A stretch of 64,000 bases of DNA from Chitinolyticbacter meiyuanensis (GTDB lineage: Bacteria; Pseudomonadota; Gammaproteobacteria; Burkholderiales; Chitinibacteraceae): NCBI RefSeq assembly GCF_008033135.1, contig NZ_CP041335.1:3849925-3913924 (forward strand), given 5' to 3'. A program made the position numbers and the translations under genes. This document shows positions 6,939 through 15,905 of the stretch, one piece after another. The stretch's first letter is position 1. Every line of letters starts with the position of its first letter. The notes under the pieces were generated by a model. It worked only from the letters and a program-made list of their open reading frames with translations, searched no databases and was not told the origin of the DNA.

Positions 6939-8915
6939 TTACTTGTTCATGTTGCCCATGACGTTCATCAGTTCACCGTTGGTGGTATCACCATCCAGTT
7001 CCCAGCTGAACACACCACCCAGACCCTTGGCCTTGGCGTAATCCACCTTGGTCTGGATCACGGCCGGGGTGTCATACGACCACCAGTTGGTGCCGTCATA
7101 CTTGTAGGACTGCTTGGTCACCGGGTGGACGTACACGGTACCGGCTGCGTTCTTCAGCACCTTGTAGTCCTCGATGCCAGCCTCGTAGGTGCCGCGAGCG
7201 GCGCCAGTCGGCTTCTGGTACAGACCGTTGTTGACGTTCGGCACGCCAGTCCAGCCACGACCGTAGAACGGCAGACCCAGTACCAGCTTGTTCGCCGGTG
7301 CGCCTTGCGCCAGCAGTTGAGCAACGCCATCGTCCGTGTTGTAGTACGACACCAGGCTGCGGCCGTTGTAGCAAGTACCGGTACCGCTGCACGCGTCGTT
7401 CGGCGACGCCGGATCACGATACAGGTGCGACTGGAAGTTGGTCTGCTCAAGGCTCCAGCCACCGTTGTAGTCGTACGTCATCATGTTGATCCAATCCAGC
7501 TTCGCAGCCAGGGCGCCGGCATTGATCTGATCGATCTTGTCCTTGCCCATACCGATGGCGATGGTCAGCGGATAGTGCTTGCCAGTGGTGGCACCCAGCT
7601 CGTCCAGCTGCTTGCGGAACTCGGCCAGCAGCAGTTCGTAGTTCTTGCCATCCGCTGCGTCCACGGTGTTGTAGCCGAAGCCCTGCACGCCCGGGAATTC
7701 CCAGTCGATGTCGATACCGTCGAACACGCCGGCTGCAGCACCTGCGCCACCGCGACCATCGACCACCGGCAGGTTGCCCTTGATGTAAATGTCGATGCAG
7801 CTCTTCACCAGTTGCTTGCGCAGTGCGTCGGTCTTGGCCGCGTTGGAGAACCACTTGGACCAAGTCCAGCCGCCCAGCGAGATGAACATCTTGATGTTCG
7901 GGTGCTTGGCCTTCAGCGCCTTGAATTCGCGGAAGTTACCGGCCAGCTTGTCGTCCCACTTGATGGTATCAGCCGGGTCGACACGGCGCTTCGGCGTCAT
8001 GCCGAAGTCGGCCCATGCATCGCCGCCATCGCCATTGCCGGCTTCGGTACGGGTCAGGATGTCGCACTCGTAGCCGCCGTTCTTCTGGTAGACGTTACCG
8101 AAGGCGTAGTTGATGAAGGTCAGCTTGGGAGCCGAGCCGCTGGTGATGATGTCGGCCACTTGGTAGTCACGGCCATACACACCCCACTGGGCGAAGTACG
8201 AACCGACTTGCTTGGTGCCTGCGCTCGGGGTAACCGGGGTCGGGGTCGGACCAACCGGGGTCGGCGTTGCAGCGACCGGCGTCGGAGTAGCAACAACCGG
8301 GGTCGGTGTGGCGGGCTTCGGCGTCGGGGTAGCCACGACCGGGGTCGGCGTTGCGACAACCGGGGTCGGCGTTGCAGCGACCGGCGTCGGAGTAGCGGTA
8401 ACCGGGTTGCCGCCGACTACGCGCCATACACCCCACGAGCCGCTCTGGGCCGGATTGTCACCCTGGGTCCACCACTGGGCTTCGTACACCACGCCTTGAT
8501 AAACAACGCGGTTGCCTTGGGTGTAAACACCGCTGGCGCTCCAAGCCGGATATTGGCCAGCCGGGGTCGGCGTGGCAGTAGCAGGCGTCGGGGTTGCGGG
8601 CTTCGGTGTCGGGGTGGCGACGACCGGGGTGGGGGTAGCCGAAACCGGTGTCGGGGTGGCAGCAACCGGCGTCGGGGTCGGGTTGGTCGAAGTGCCAACT
8701 TCCTTCCACAGCGTCGGGGTGGCGGCCGGATTCCAGTTCGCGCCTACATAAGCGGTGTGCGTGACCTGAGCCTGGTAGTCCTTGCCGTTGTAGCTCACGA
8801 AGGTACCGGCGGCATAGGTATTGCCTTCCTGCCATACCGGGTACGCTGCGAAAGCATGAGCTGCGATCAGCGCAGCCGGGAGTGCAGCAATTGCGAAGCG
8901 ATTGATTTGCGACAT
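6939..8915 (-). CDS. GH18 chitinase with two CBM5/12 modules and ATPTPV-repeat linkers
   Basis: Secreted 658-residue chitinase. Signal peptide about 1-23 (AAHAFA). CBM5/12 at 26-72 (VWQEGNTYAAG...WKEV), ATPTPV-type linker 77-119, second CBM 121-167 with QWWTQGDNPAQSG, a second repetitive linker 170-233, GH18 barrel about 236-655. SLGGWTWSKWF and DGIDIDWEF with catalytic Glu406. It has an insertion with two Cys (SPNDACSGTGTCYNGR, about 504-519) missing in the 4207-6090 paralogue, so possibly an extra disulfide near the substrate cleft. Upstream, two copies of an operator-like motif lie at 8962-8977 and 9086-9101. Confidence 0.96.
   Translation of the reverse strand: MSQINRFAIAALPAALIAAHAFAAYPVWQEGNTYAAGTFVSYNGKDYQAQVTHTAYVGANWNPAATPTLWKEVGTSTNPTPTPVAATPTPVSATPTPVVATPTPKPATPTPATATPTPAGQYPAWSASGVYTQGNRVVYQGVVYEAQWWTQGDNPAQSGSWGVWRVVGGNPVTATPTPVAATPTPVVATPTPVVATPTPKPATPTPVVATPTPVAATPTPVGPTPTPVTPSAGTKQVGSYFAQWGVYGRDYQVADIITSGSAPKLTFINYAFGNVYQKNGGYECDILTRTEAGNGDGGDAWADFGMTPKRRVDPADTIKWDDKLAGNFREFKALKAKHPNIKMFISLGGWTWSKWFSNAAKTDALRKQLVKSCIDIYIKGNLPVVDGRGGAGAAAGVFDGIDIDWEFPGVQGFGYNTVDAADGKNYELLLAEFRKQLDELGATTGKHYPLTIAIGMGKDKIDQINAGALAAKLDWINMMTYDYNGGWSLEQTNFQSHLYRDPASPNDACSGTGTCYNGRSLVSYYNTDDGVAQLLAQGAPANKLVLGLPFYGRGWTGVPNVNNGLYQKPTGAARGTYEAGIEDYKVLKNAAGTVYVHPVTKQSYKYDGTNWWSYDTPAVIQTKVDYAKAKGLGGVFSWELDGDTTNGELMNVMGNMNK
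8223..8402 (-). repeat. Tandem ATPTPV-coding repeats in a chitinase linker
   Basis: Imperfect tandem repeats of about 18 to 21 bp (GTCGGCGT / AACCGGGGTCGG cores) encode VAATPTPVVATPTP-type linker between the second CBM and the GH18 domain. A related but shorter array lies at about 8560-8690. Both are inside the reading frame and are not CRISPR repeats. Confidence 0.8.
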
Positions 8916-8961
8916 CTAAGGGTCTCCATCCTCTTTTATTTGGCGTTATTCACGCGCATCC

Positions 8962-8977
8962 ACTGGTCTTTACCCTA
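8962..8977. promoter_or_regulatory. GntR/HutC-type operator candidate upstream of the 6939-8915 chitinase
   Basis: ACTGGTCTTTACCCTA matches 11 of 16 positions of ACTGGTCTAGACCAGT, including a complete left half-site. It is 47-62 nt upstream of the start codon. Confidence 0.45.
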
Positions 8978-9085
8978 ACGCAGATACGTCAGCATATAGA
9001 AAGGCTCAACTGTCATCTGGGCGGGTACCGAACTGGCTGGGCGGCCACTCGGCGTCGACACGCTTGCATTACCGCCCATGCCCCA

Positions 9086-9101
9086 ACTGGTGTCAACCCT
9101 G
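9086..9101. promoter_or_regulatory. Second operator-like copy upstream of the 6939-8915 chitinase
   Basis: ACTGGTGTCAACCCTG shares the pattern ACTGGTNTNNACCCTR with the site at 8962-8977 and matches 10 of 16 positions of the DasR-type consensus. The two copies are 124 bp apart. Confidence 0.35.
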
Positions 9102-9311
9102 ACGCCGCCCATCGCAACAGGCGGCCTTTTATCCTTTTTGCTTACAAGAAAGAAAGACTACGCACTGCACCGACAACATGCATGCCGCACCGCAATATGC
9201 CCAGCCCAGCACCGGCAAGAACCTAGGAAAATTGCGAAAAACGCACCATTTTGCACCGCAACATTATCAACGTCTGATGTAGAAAATCAGCGCCGAAATA
9301 TGTAGTTTCTT

Positions 9312-9325
9312 CGTAGTGCACTACG
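9312..9325. promoter_or_regulatory. Perfect 14-bp palindrome of unknown function
   Basis: CGTAGTGCACTACG is a perfect palindrome in an otherwise featureless, AT-richer non-coding stretch. It could be a dimeric-regulator binding site; no regulator is assigned. Confidence 0.3.
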
Positions 9326-9377
9326 TGAATTTTCCGCCTGTCGCCGACGAACTGCAGTGTAAGTGGTATGTCCGCAA

Positions 9378-9393
9378 ATTGGTCTTAGCCAAA
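9378..9393. promoter_or_regulatory. Distal operator-like site
   Basis: ATTGGTCTTAGCCAAA has the intact TGGTCT core and a CCA at the expected spacing (10 of 16 against ACTGGTCTAGACCAGT). It is more than 460 nt upstream of the nearest downstream start codon, so it would be an auxiliary site if real. Confidence 0.25.
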
Positions 9394-9579
9394 TTTACTT
9401 ACACAAACCCAACGCAGCAAAACTGCATTAGAAATCAGTAATTCTTGGAGCGGTGGAGAATATGCAGCGAGCGTTCAGCTCTGAGCTGACAAAAAAGCAG
9501 TGCTCACTGGTATTAGCGGGCACACAACAGCAGCACCCATGCACGGCAACAAGGTAGGCAACGGGTACTGACGGGCAGT

Positions 9580-10047
9580 TCAGGGGCGATTGCCCAGATG
9601 CCAACGGGCGCAATACCACTTGGTGTGGTCATTGGAGAGGCCGACGAGGACACTGCCGAACCGGGTGAGGTAGCGCGGATAGGGGCCGGGCACCGGCTCG
9701 AACGTGATGGAAAGCCGCTGCTCGATATTGCGCTTCACCACGTCGACCTTGCTGGTGAACAGGGCGCCCACCATCAGCGCACCGCTACTGGCCACGTTGA
9801 CGAACACTTCCTTGCTGCTGTTGCCCCCGAGCTGCGCCCCTTGCGAGTCGAACCATTCAGCCTCGCCCCAGGTTCGCAGCGGCGTGCCGAGGTGTTGCTT
9901 GAAGTAATCCTGCCAGTAGAGCGGCGAGAACTCCGAGCGGCAGGTGAGCGCTGCCTCCATCTGGTCGCCAAAATGCGCGGGCACGCCCTTGGCGGGCACG
10001 GCAAGCGGCAGCGCGAGCAGGCTGATGAAGGCAATCAGACGAGGCAT
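9580..10047 (-). CDS. Secreted hypothetical protein, 155 aa
   Basis: Start ATG at 10047 chosen because it begins an evident signal peptide (MPRLIAFISLLALPLAVPAKG); the longer open frame upstream has no initiation signal and runs through the ppc terminator. The mature part (about 135 residues) contains EAALTCRSEFSP, a Trp-containing YWQDYFKQHLG segment, and ends in FGSVLVGLSNDHTKWYCARW. Two Cys may pair in the periplasm. I do not recognise a family. It lies downstream of ppc on the same strand, but separated by the ppc terminator. Confidence 0.75.
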   Translation of the reverse strand: MPRLIAFISLLALPLAVPAKGVPAHFGDQMEAALTCRSEFSPLYWQDYFKQHLGTPLRTWGEAEWFDSQGAQLGGNSSKEVFVNVASSGALMVGALFTSKVDVVKRNIEQRLSITFEPVPGPYPRYLTRFGSVLVGLSNDHTKWYCARWHLGNRP

Positions 10048-10093
10048 CCGCCGATGATACGTTGCAGCTGCGCCCGCGCCTACGGCCCAAAGC

Positions 10094-10122
10094 AAAAGGC
10101 CCACCATGCAGGCGGGCCTTTT
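10094..10122 (-). terminator. Rho-independent terminator of ppc
   Basis: AAAAGGCCC and GGGCCTTTT form a 9-bp stem with an 11-nt loop, located 22 nt after the ppc stop codon. Confidence 0.75.
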
Positions 10123-10144
10123 GCGAACCACGGAAACCGGCAGC

Positions 10145-12901
10145 TCAACCGCTGTTGCGCAAGCCAGCGGCAATGCCGTTGATGGTGAGGTGCACTGCGT
10201 GGCGCAGTTCTTCGCTTTCGTCACCACCGCGCAGGCGTTTGAGCAGCTCCACCTGCAGATGGTTGAGCGGATCAAGATACGGCAGGCGGTTGTCCAGGCT
10301 GCGCGCCAGCATCGGGTTGTCACCCAGCAGTTCGTCGTGGCCGGTGATTGCGCGTACCGCGTCGACCGAACGCTGCCATTCGTCCTTGATTCGGCCAAAG
10401 ATGCGCCGTGCGATGTCCTGGTCGTTCACCAGCTCGGCGTAGCGGGCGGCGATGTTGATGTCCGATTTGGCCAGCACCATTTCCATATTGGAGATGGTGA
10501 CCTGGAAGAATGGCCAGCTCTGATAGAGCTCGCGCAGCACTTCCACGCCCTCTTCGCCCTTGTCCTTCAGATATTCGGCGATGGCGGTGCCGAAACCGTA
10601 CCAGCCCGGCAGCATCAGGCGGCACTGGCTCCACGAGAACACCCACGGGATCGCACGCAGATCGGCGATCGAATTGGTGTTGCGGCGGGCGGCGGGGCGC
10701 GAACCGATGTTGAGATTGGGGATCTCGTTGATCAGCGTTGCTTCGCGGAAATAAGTGATGAAATCCGGCGTGGCAAATACGAGGTCGCGATAGGCCTGGT
10801 AGGCGCGCAGGCTCAGCCCTTCCATCAGGCGGCGACGCTCCTCCGGATCGAAGTTCTCCGGCCAGGTGTCGTAGCTCGCTTCCAGCGTAGCGGCAATCAG
10901 GATTTCCAGGTTGCGGCGACCGACTTCGCGGTCGGCATACTTGGCGGCGATCACCTCACCCTGCTCGGTGATGCGGATCTGGCCATTGACCGAACCCGGC
11001 GGCTGGGCGCGTACCGCGTCGTAGGCCGGACCACCACCGCGGCCGACGGTGCCGCCGCGGCCATGGAACAGCCGCATCTTGAAGCCGGCATCCTCGAACA
11101 CCTTCACCAGGTTCAGCTCAGCCTTGTACAGCTCCCAGTTGGACGTGAGATAGCCGCCGTCCTTGTTGGAATCCGAGTAGCCCAGCATCACTTCCTGCAC
11201 CAGGTCACGGGCACCGAGCAGCTGGCGCCACTGCGGAATGGCGAACAGCTCGGCCATGATCTGGTTGCAGCCGCGCAGGTCGCCGATCATCTCGAACAGC
11301 GGGATGATATTGATCTTGCAACGGACGGTCGGCGCCAGCTGGACGATGCCAACCTCGTTCATCAGTACCGCGACTTCCAGGATGTCGGACACCGATTCGC
11401 AGTTGGAGATGATGTAGTTCGGCAGCACAGCCTCGCCGTACTTGGACTGCATCGCTTCGGCGGCATGCAGGATGTCGATTTCCTTCTGCGTTTCCGCGGT
11501 GTAGTCGACATACGGGCAGATCAGCGGGCGCGGGCTGGCCAGCTCGCGCAGCAGCACCTTGCGGCGGCTGTGCTCATCGAGCGCCAGGTAATCCTCGAGG
11601 CCAGCCTTGTCGAACAGCTCGGCCATCACCCGGTCGTGGATGCCCGAGTTCTGGCGCATGTCGATCGGCGCCAGATGGAAGCCGAACACCGACACGCAAC
11701 GCAGCAGGCGGCGCAGGCGGCCGCCGGCCAGCTTGGTGGCACCGTGCGAGCGCAACGAGTTGTATACGGTATCGAGATCGGTCTCGAGATCACTGGCGTT
11801 CTGGTACACCGGCGCGCGTGCCACGTCGTGCAGCGCATGGTGGAAGGTGCCGATCTGGGTAGCGGTAGCAAACACGCGGGCGCGGATGTAGGACACGGCC
11901 AGGCGGTACGGCTCTTCGCCCTTGCGGTTGCCCTCATGATCGGCCTGGGCGGCCAGATCCTGCAGCTTCTGATCGACCTGCACCAGGCGCACCGACATCG
12001 ACAGCTCGTTTTCGAGCTTGGTCAGCTGCTGGTAGTAATGATCGAGCGCGATGCCCGACTGGCGCGATACCGCGTAGCGCAGCACCTCGCCGGTAACAAA
12101 CGGATTGCCGTCGCGGTCACCGCCGATCCAGCTGCCGATATGGATGAAGTTGGGCAGCGTCACCGCTTCGCCAGTCAGCTCGGCCAGCCGGTCTTCCAGA
12201 TCCAGATAGAGCCGCGGCACTTCATGCAGGAAGGTATTGCGGAAATAAGTCGAGCCGTTCTCGATCTCGTCCTGCACCGTCAGCTTGAAGGTGCGGATCT
12301 CGCGGGTCTGCCACAGCGTCAGCAGCACGCGCTCCAGCGCGGCCTGGTTGCGCTCTTCCTCTTCTGGCGTCATCGCATAGCGATCACGCTCGGACAACAG
12401 CTCGGCCACCGCGCGGTGGCAGTCGAGAATGGTCTTGCGCTTGACCTCGGTCGGATGCGCGGTCAGCACCGGCGCGATCAGGGTTTCACCCAGTAGCCCG
12501 AGGATGTCCTGCGGCTTCACATTACGCTCCACCAGCGCCTCGATGGCGGCGGAGATGCTGCCGCGCTGCGGTGCCGAGCCCTGCATGCGGTGGGCACGGC
12601 GGCGGCGGTTGTGGTGCAGGTCTTCCGCTATATTCGACAGATGCGAGAAGTAGCTGAAGGCGCGGACCAGGGCCACGGTGCTGTCCAGATCCAGCGACGA
12701 CAGCGAGCGTGCCAGCGCACGGCCGGCCTCCGGATCGTCGCCCTGCACGTAGCGGAATGCCAGTTCGCGGATCGCGTCGATACGCTCTGCGGTCGCCGCA
12801 CCAGTCTGTTCACGGATGGTGTCGGCCAGTACCTTGGCCAACAGATCGAGGTCGCGCGTGAGCGGCAGGTCTTTCTCAGCAATCGGTTCTAGTACGGGCA
12901 T
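10145..12901 (-). CDS. ppc: Phosphoenolpyruvate carboxylase
   Basis: Cytoplasmic anaplerotic enzyme: PEP + bicarbonate to oxaloacetate + phosphate. 918 residues from the ATG at 12901 (family usually about 880-930). Hallmarks: VLTAHPTEVKRKT with catalytic His149, the second active-site stretch MLGYSDSNKDGG, the flexible loop FHGRGGTVGRGGGP, and a C-terminus ending LRNSG, close to the usual RNTG that reaches into the active site. No strong Shine-Dalgarno sequence is visible at this ATG; the in-frame extension upstream is unrelated to the family. Divergent from the PhzF-like gene, with 99 nt between the start codons. Confidence 0.96.
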   Translation of the reverse strand: MPVLEPIAEKDLPLTRDLDLLAKVLADTIREQTGAATAERIDAIRELAFRYVQGDDPEAGRALARSLSSLDLDSTVALVRAFSYFSHLSNIAEDLHHNRRRRAHRMQGSAPQRGSISAAIEALVERNVKPQDILGLLGETLIAPVLTAHPTEVKRKTILDCHRAVAELLSERDRYAMTPEEEERNQAALERVLLTLWQTREIRTFKLTVQDEIENGSTYFRNTFLHEVPRLYLDLEDRLAELTGEAVTLPNFIHIGSWIGGDRDGNPFVTGEVLRYAVSRQSGIALDHYYQQLTKLENELSMSVRLVQVDQKLQDLAAQADHEGNRKGEEPYRLAVSYIRARVFATATQIGTFHHALHDVARAPVYQNASDLETDLDTVYNSLRSHGATKLAGGRLRRLLRCVSVFGFHLAPIDMRQNSGIHDRVMAELFDKAGLEDYLALDEHSRRKVLLRELASPRPLICPYVDYTAETQKEIDILHAAEAMQSKYGEAVLPNYIISNCESVSDILEVAVLMNEVGIVQLAPTVRCKINIIPLFEMIGDLRGCNQIMAELFAIPQWRQLLGARDLVQEVMLGYSDSNKDGGYLTSNWELYKAELNLVKVFEDAGFKMRLFHGRGGTVGRGGGPAYDAVRAQPPGSVNGQIRITEQGEVIAAKYADREVGRRNLEILIAATLEASYDTWPENFDPEERRRLMEGLSLRAYQAYRDLVFATPDFITYFREATLINEIPNLNIGSRPAARRNTNSIADLRAIPWVFSWSQCRLMLPGWYGFGTAIAEYLKDKGEEGVEVLRELYQSWPFFQVTISNMEMVLAKSDINIAARYAELVNDQDIARRIFGRIKDEWQRSVDAVRAITGHDELLGDNPMLARSLDNRLPYLDPLNHLQVELLKRLRGGDESEELRHAVHLTINGIAAGLRNSG

Positions 12902-13000
12902 GGCGATGACGAATCTGCGGGAAATTTTTAGAAAAATGCCCGGCATTGTAGCAACAAAGCCGCCGCTCGGTCGCATCGATTGCACCTCGGGGCGACCATC

Positions 13001-13843
13001 GTGACCCGCTACCGCTTCCATCAATTCAATGTCTTCGGCGAGCGGCGCGGCAGCGGCAGCGCCGTGGTGGTCTGCGAAACACCCGACTTCCCCGATCCGC
13101 GCACCATGCAGGCATTGGCCCATCAGTTCCACGTACCGCGTACGGTCTTCCTCGATCCCAAGCGCCGGCGGCTGCGCATCTACACGCCGCAGTATGAGCA
13201 GCCCTACTCTGCCCAGGCGGTCCTGGCCGCCGCCGCGACCTGCGCCGGACTGAGCGGCGAAGCCGGTACCCAGGCCTTCTATGCCCCGCATGGCGAAGCA
13301 CGTGCCTGGAACGCAGACGATCAGTGGTGGCTGGACGCGCACGCCGGCGCAGTCCGGCCTGCTGCTGCGCCACGCGGCGAACTGGCTGCGAGCCTGGGCT
13401 TGGCCGAATCCGATCTCGCCAGCGAGCCGTGCTTCGTCGACGCCGGGCTCGACATCCTGCTGTTGGAAGCACGCAGCCGCCAGGCGGTGCTGCAAGCCAC
13501 GCCCGATGCGCGCGCCCTGGCCAACCAAGCGCAGGTGGCCGGCCAGGTACCGGTGGCGGCAATCTGGTGCCGCGACGGCGAGCTCGCCACGCTACGCGTG
13601 TTCAGCTCGGATCAGTTCAATCTATACGAGGAATTCGGCTCAGGCAGCGCCGCCGCCGCCATCGGCGCCTGGCTGCTGAGCCGCGGCAACCGCCCGCCGG
13701 TAACGCTGAAATTGGAGCAGGGCCACACCATCCACCGGCTGGTGACCCGGCTGTCGGTCGTCCACCTGCGCATCGACGACGCCCGCCGAGTGCAGGTCGG
13801 CGGCAAGGTCTGGCGGATCGGCGGTGGGGAGATCGAGTGGTAG
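13001..13843 (+). CDS. PhzF-like epimerase-fold protein, probably lacking the catalytic Glu
   Basis: 280 residues from a GTG start (a TTG at 12980 is an alternative). The pattern HQFNVFGERRGSG...VVVCETPDFP, the IYTPQYEQPYSA segment and the C-terminal GSGSAAAAIGAWLL correspond to the two repeated halves of the PhzF/diaminopimelate-epimerase fold. In PhzF enzymes an S/E-T-x-F motif supplies the catalytic Glu; here the equivalent is HVPRTVFL, with Arg where Glu is expected, and the usual GH and EDP-TGSA motifs are also altered. It may bind a ligand without the usual isomerase activity, or use other residues. It is divergent from ppc and converges with the membrane-protein gene at 13853. Confidence 0.8.
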   Translation: MTRYRFHQFNVFGERRGSGSAVVVCETPDFPDPRTMQALAHQFHVPRTVFLDPKRRRLRIYTPQYEQPYSAQAVLAAAATCAGLSGEAGTQAFYAPHGEARAWNADDQWWLDAHAGAVRPAAAPRGELAASLGLAESDLASEPCFVDAGLDILLLEARSRQAVLQATPDARALANQAQVAGQVPVAAIWCRDGELATLRVFSSDQFNLYEEFGSGSAAAAIGAWLLSRGNRPPVTLKLEQGHTIHRLVTRLSVVHLRIDDARRVQVGGKVWRIGGGEIEW

Positions 13844-13852
13844 GTTCCAACA

Positions 13853-14353
13853 TCACTGTGTGGGAAGGATGCGCAAGGCGCGCCGGCTATGTGGCAGATG
13901 CTCGACGATTACCGCACGACCGGGAAAATACTCCGTGGAAAACCAGTCGAAATCTGACTGCATCACCGGTTTGTAGTAACAAGTGCCGTCCACCCAGAAT
14001 TTGCGCTCGACGGCCACTTCCGGACCGTAACCGCTCCGAACGTAGCCCGTTTTGATGCTGCGTTGCAATATGGATTGGAAGACATATTTGTGCCCAGCCA
14101 GCAGGTCCCGCACCAAGCCGATCGGTCGGATTGCCTGAACATTGATGGCAATCCATGCCGCAATGCATGCCAGTGCCAATACGGCAAACAACACGGCACC
14201 AAGCAGCGGCATCCGCATTTTAAACAACAGCAACAACATCGTTCCGGCCAGTAATCCGAACGTTATTGCCATCAACGTTTGCGTCAACAACAAATTCCAC
14301 ACAATGCGCCGACGCTCTGCACGCGTCAGTGGCACAAAGCGACCCGTGTCCAC
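13853..14353 (-). CDS. Hypothetical membrane protein, last gene of the ubi operon
   Basis: About 166 residues from a GTG at 14353, which has GGGAG 6 nt upstream; a TTG at 14386 in frame would give 177 residues and start 4 nt after the ubiB stop. Two hydrophobic segments, LLLTQTLMAITFGLLAG and LLGAVLFAVLALACIAAWIA, are followed by a cytoplasmic or periplasmic tail of about 90 residues rich in aromatic residues (FWVDGTCYYKP, DFDWFSTEYFPG). No family recognised. Very tight spacing to ubiB suggests co-transcription; a role in quinone synthesis is not supported by anything else. Confidence 0.7.
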   Translation of the reverse strand: MDTGRFVPLTRAERRRIVWNLLLTQTLMAITFGLLAGTMLLLLFKMRMPLLGAVLFAVLALACIAAWIAINVQAIRPIGLVRDLLAGHKYVFQSILQRSIKTGYVRSGYGPEVAVERKFWVDGTCYYKPVMQSDFDWFSTEYFPGRAVIVEHLPHSRRALRILPTQ

Positions 14354-14390
14354 ATTTCGCTCCCATTCATCATCGGGGCGACCCAAGCAC

Positions 14391-15905
14391 TCAACCCCAC
14401 CACAGCGTTGCCAGCAATCCAGCCAGCAGCAGCGCGATTGCGCCCAGCAGCCAGTTGCGCTTCTTTTGCTCCCACATCAGCCCTTGGTAGCCGGTGACCA
14501 TCAGCTCGATATGGTCGTGCCGGGCCAGCTCATTCAGCCGGCGCGGCAGGCCGGGCAGCATGGTCGCCCATTGCGGCGCCTCGCGCTTGAGGTTGGCGAG
14601 CAGGCCACGCCAGCCAATCTGCTCATTCATCCAGCGCTGCAGAAACGGCTTGGCGGTATCCCACAGATCAAGGTCTGGATCGAGCTGGCGACCCAGACCT
14701 TCGATATTGAGCAGCGTCTTCTGCAACAGCACCAGCTGCGGCTGGATTTCCACGTTGAAGCGGCGGCTGGTCTCAAAGAGCCGCAGCAGTACCTGGCCGA
14801 ACGAGATCTGCGAAATCGGCTTGTTGAAGATCGGCTCGCACACGGTGCGCACCGCCGCCTCCAGCTCCTCGACCCGCGTCTCCTTGGGCACCCAGCCCGA
14901 TTCGATGTGAGCGGTGGCGACGCGGCGGTAATCGCGGTTGAAGAAGGCGAGGAAGTTGATCGCGAGGTACTGCTTGTCCTCGTCCGACAGCGTGCCGACG
15001 ATGCCGAAATCGAGTGCGATATAGCGGTTGTCGCTTGCCACGAAGATGTTGCCCGGATGCATGTCGGCATGGAAGAAGCCGTGGCGGAACACCTGGGTGA
15101 AAAAGATCTCCACGCCAAAGCGCGACAGCTTCTTCAGGTCCATGCCTGCCGCGCGCAGCTCGGCGATACGGCCAACCGGAATGCCGTCCATCCACTCCAG
15201 CGTCAGCACCTCTCGCGCGGTCCAGTCGTAGAACACCTCCGGCACGATCAGTTGGTCCGATCCGGCGAAGTTGCGCCGCAGCTGTGCCGCATTGCCGGCC
15301 TCGATCATCAGGTCGAGCTCGTCGTGCAGGTATTTGTCGAACTCGGCGACCACCTCGCGCGGGCGCAGCCGCTTGCCGTCGACGAACAGCCGCTCCACCA
15401 GCCCGGCCATCACCCGCATCAGCGCGAGATCCGATTCGATCACCGGCAGGATGCCGGGCCGCAGCACCTTAATCGCGACCCTGCGCCCGTCCGGCAGCCG
15501 CGCCCGGTGTACCTGGGCGATCGACGCAGACGCCACCGGTTCGCGCTCGAATTCGGCGTACAGCGTATCGACCGGCGCGCCGAGCGCCGCCTCGATCACC
15601 GCGACGGCGATATCGCCGCCGAACGGCGGCACCTTGTCCTGCAGCAGCGCCAGCTCGTCGGCGATATCGGGCGGCAACAGATCGCGCCGAGTGGACAGCA
15701 CCTGGCCGAACTTCACGAAAATGGGCCCCAACGCCTCGAGCGCCAACCGCAGCCGCACCGCGCGCGGCGCATCGAGCCGACGCCAGAAGCACAGCACGCC
15801 GATCAGCTTCTTCAGCCCATGCACGCGCTCGTGGCCGAGCAGAAATTCATCGAGCCCGTAGCCGATCACGACCCGGGCGATCTTGATAAGGCGGAAGAGG
15901 CGCAT
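14391..15905 (-). CDS. ubiB: UbiB, ubiquinone biosynthesis atypical kinase/ATPase
   Basis: 504 residues, start ATG at 15905 overlapping the ubiJ stop (TGATG). UbiB-family proteins are membrane-associated ADCK-like ATPases needed for coenzyme Q assembly. Seen here: the family KxGQ motif at 65-68 ([16 protein letters not shown]), the Ala-rich nucleotide loop [10 protein letters not shown] (124-133), the VAIKVLRPG strand, the catalytic HADMHPGN loop and an ALDFG metal-binding motif. The C-terminal [20 protein letters not shown] is a membrane anchor. Third gene of the ubiE-ubiJ-ubiB order conserved in proteobacteria. Confidence 0.96.
   Translation of the reverse strand: MRLFRLIKIARVVIGYGLDEFLLGHERVHGLKKLIGVLCFWRRLDAPRAVRLRLALEALGPIFVKFGQVLSTRRDLLPPDIADELALLQDKVPPFGGDIAVAVIEAALGAPVDTLYAEFEREPVASASIAQVHRARLPDGRRVAIKVLRPGILPVIESDLALMRVMAGLVERLFVDGKRLRPREVVAEFDKYLHDELDLMIEAGNAAQLRRNFAGSDQLIVPEVFYDWTAREVLTLEWMDGIPVGRIAELRAAGMDLKKLSRFGVEIFFTQVFRHGFFHADMHPGNIFVASDNRYIALDFGIVGTLSDEDKQYLAINFLAFFNRDYRRVATAHIESGWVPKETRVEELEAAVRTVCEPIFNKPISQISFGQVLLRLFETSRRFNVEIQPQLVLLQKTLLNIEGLGRQLDPDLDLWDTAKPFLQRWMNEQIGWRGLLANLKREAPQWATMLPGLPRRLNELARHDHIELMVTGYQGLMWEQKKRNWLLGAIALLLAGLLATLWWG

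Larger units (their letters stand above)
8916..9579. other. Long non-coding region upstream of a chitinase gene
   Basis: 664 nt without a supported gene. It contains operator-like motifs at 8962-8977, 9086-9101 and 9378-9393, and the perfect 14-bp palindrome CGTAGTGCACTACG at 9312-9325. The gene on the right-hand side is also on the minus strand and points its 3' end here, so the regulatory content can only serve the chitinase gene, or an unrecognised RNA. Confidence 0.6.

Noticed and set aside
8223..8690. Regularly spaced repeats resembling a CRISPR array
   Set aside because: The repeats are in frame and encode the ATPTPV linkers of a chitinase; there are no unique spacers and no cas genes.
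9078..9305. 75-codon plus-strand open frame upstream of a chitinase gene
   Set aside because: No ribosome-binding site, Arg/Cys/His-rich composition and overlap with operator-like sequences; more likely non-coding.
12902..13528. N-terminal extension of the ppc open frame to 1127 residues
   Set aside because: The extension is antisense to the PhzF-like gene and does not resemble PEPC; the family N-terminus fits the ATG at 12901.
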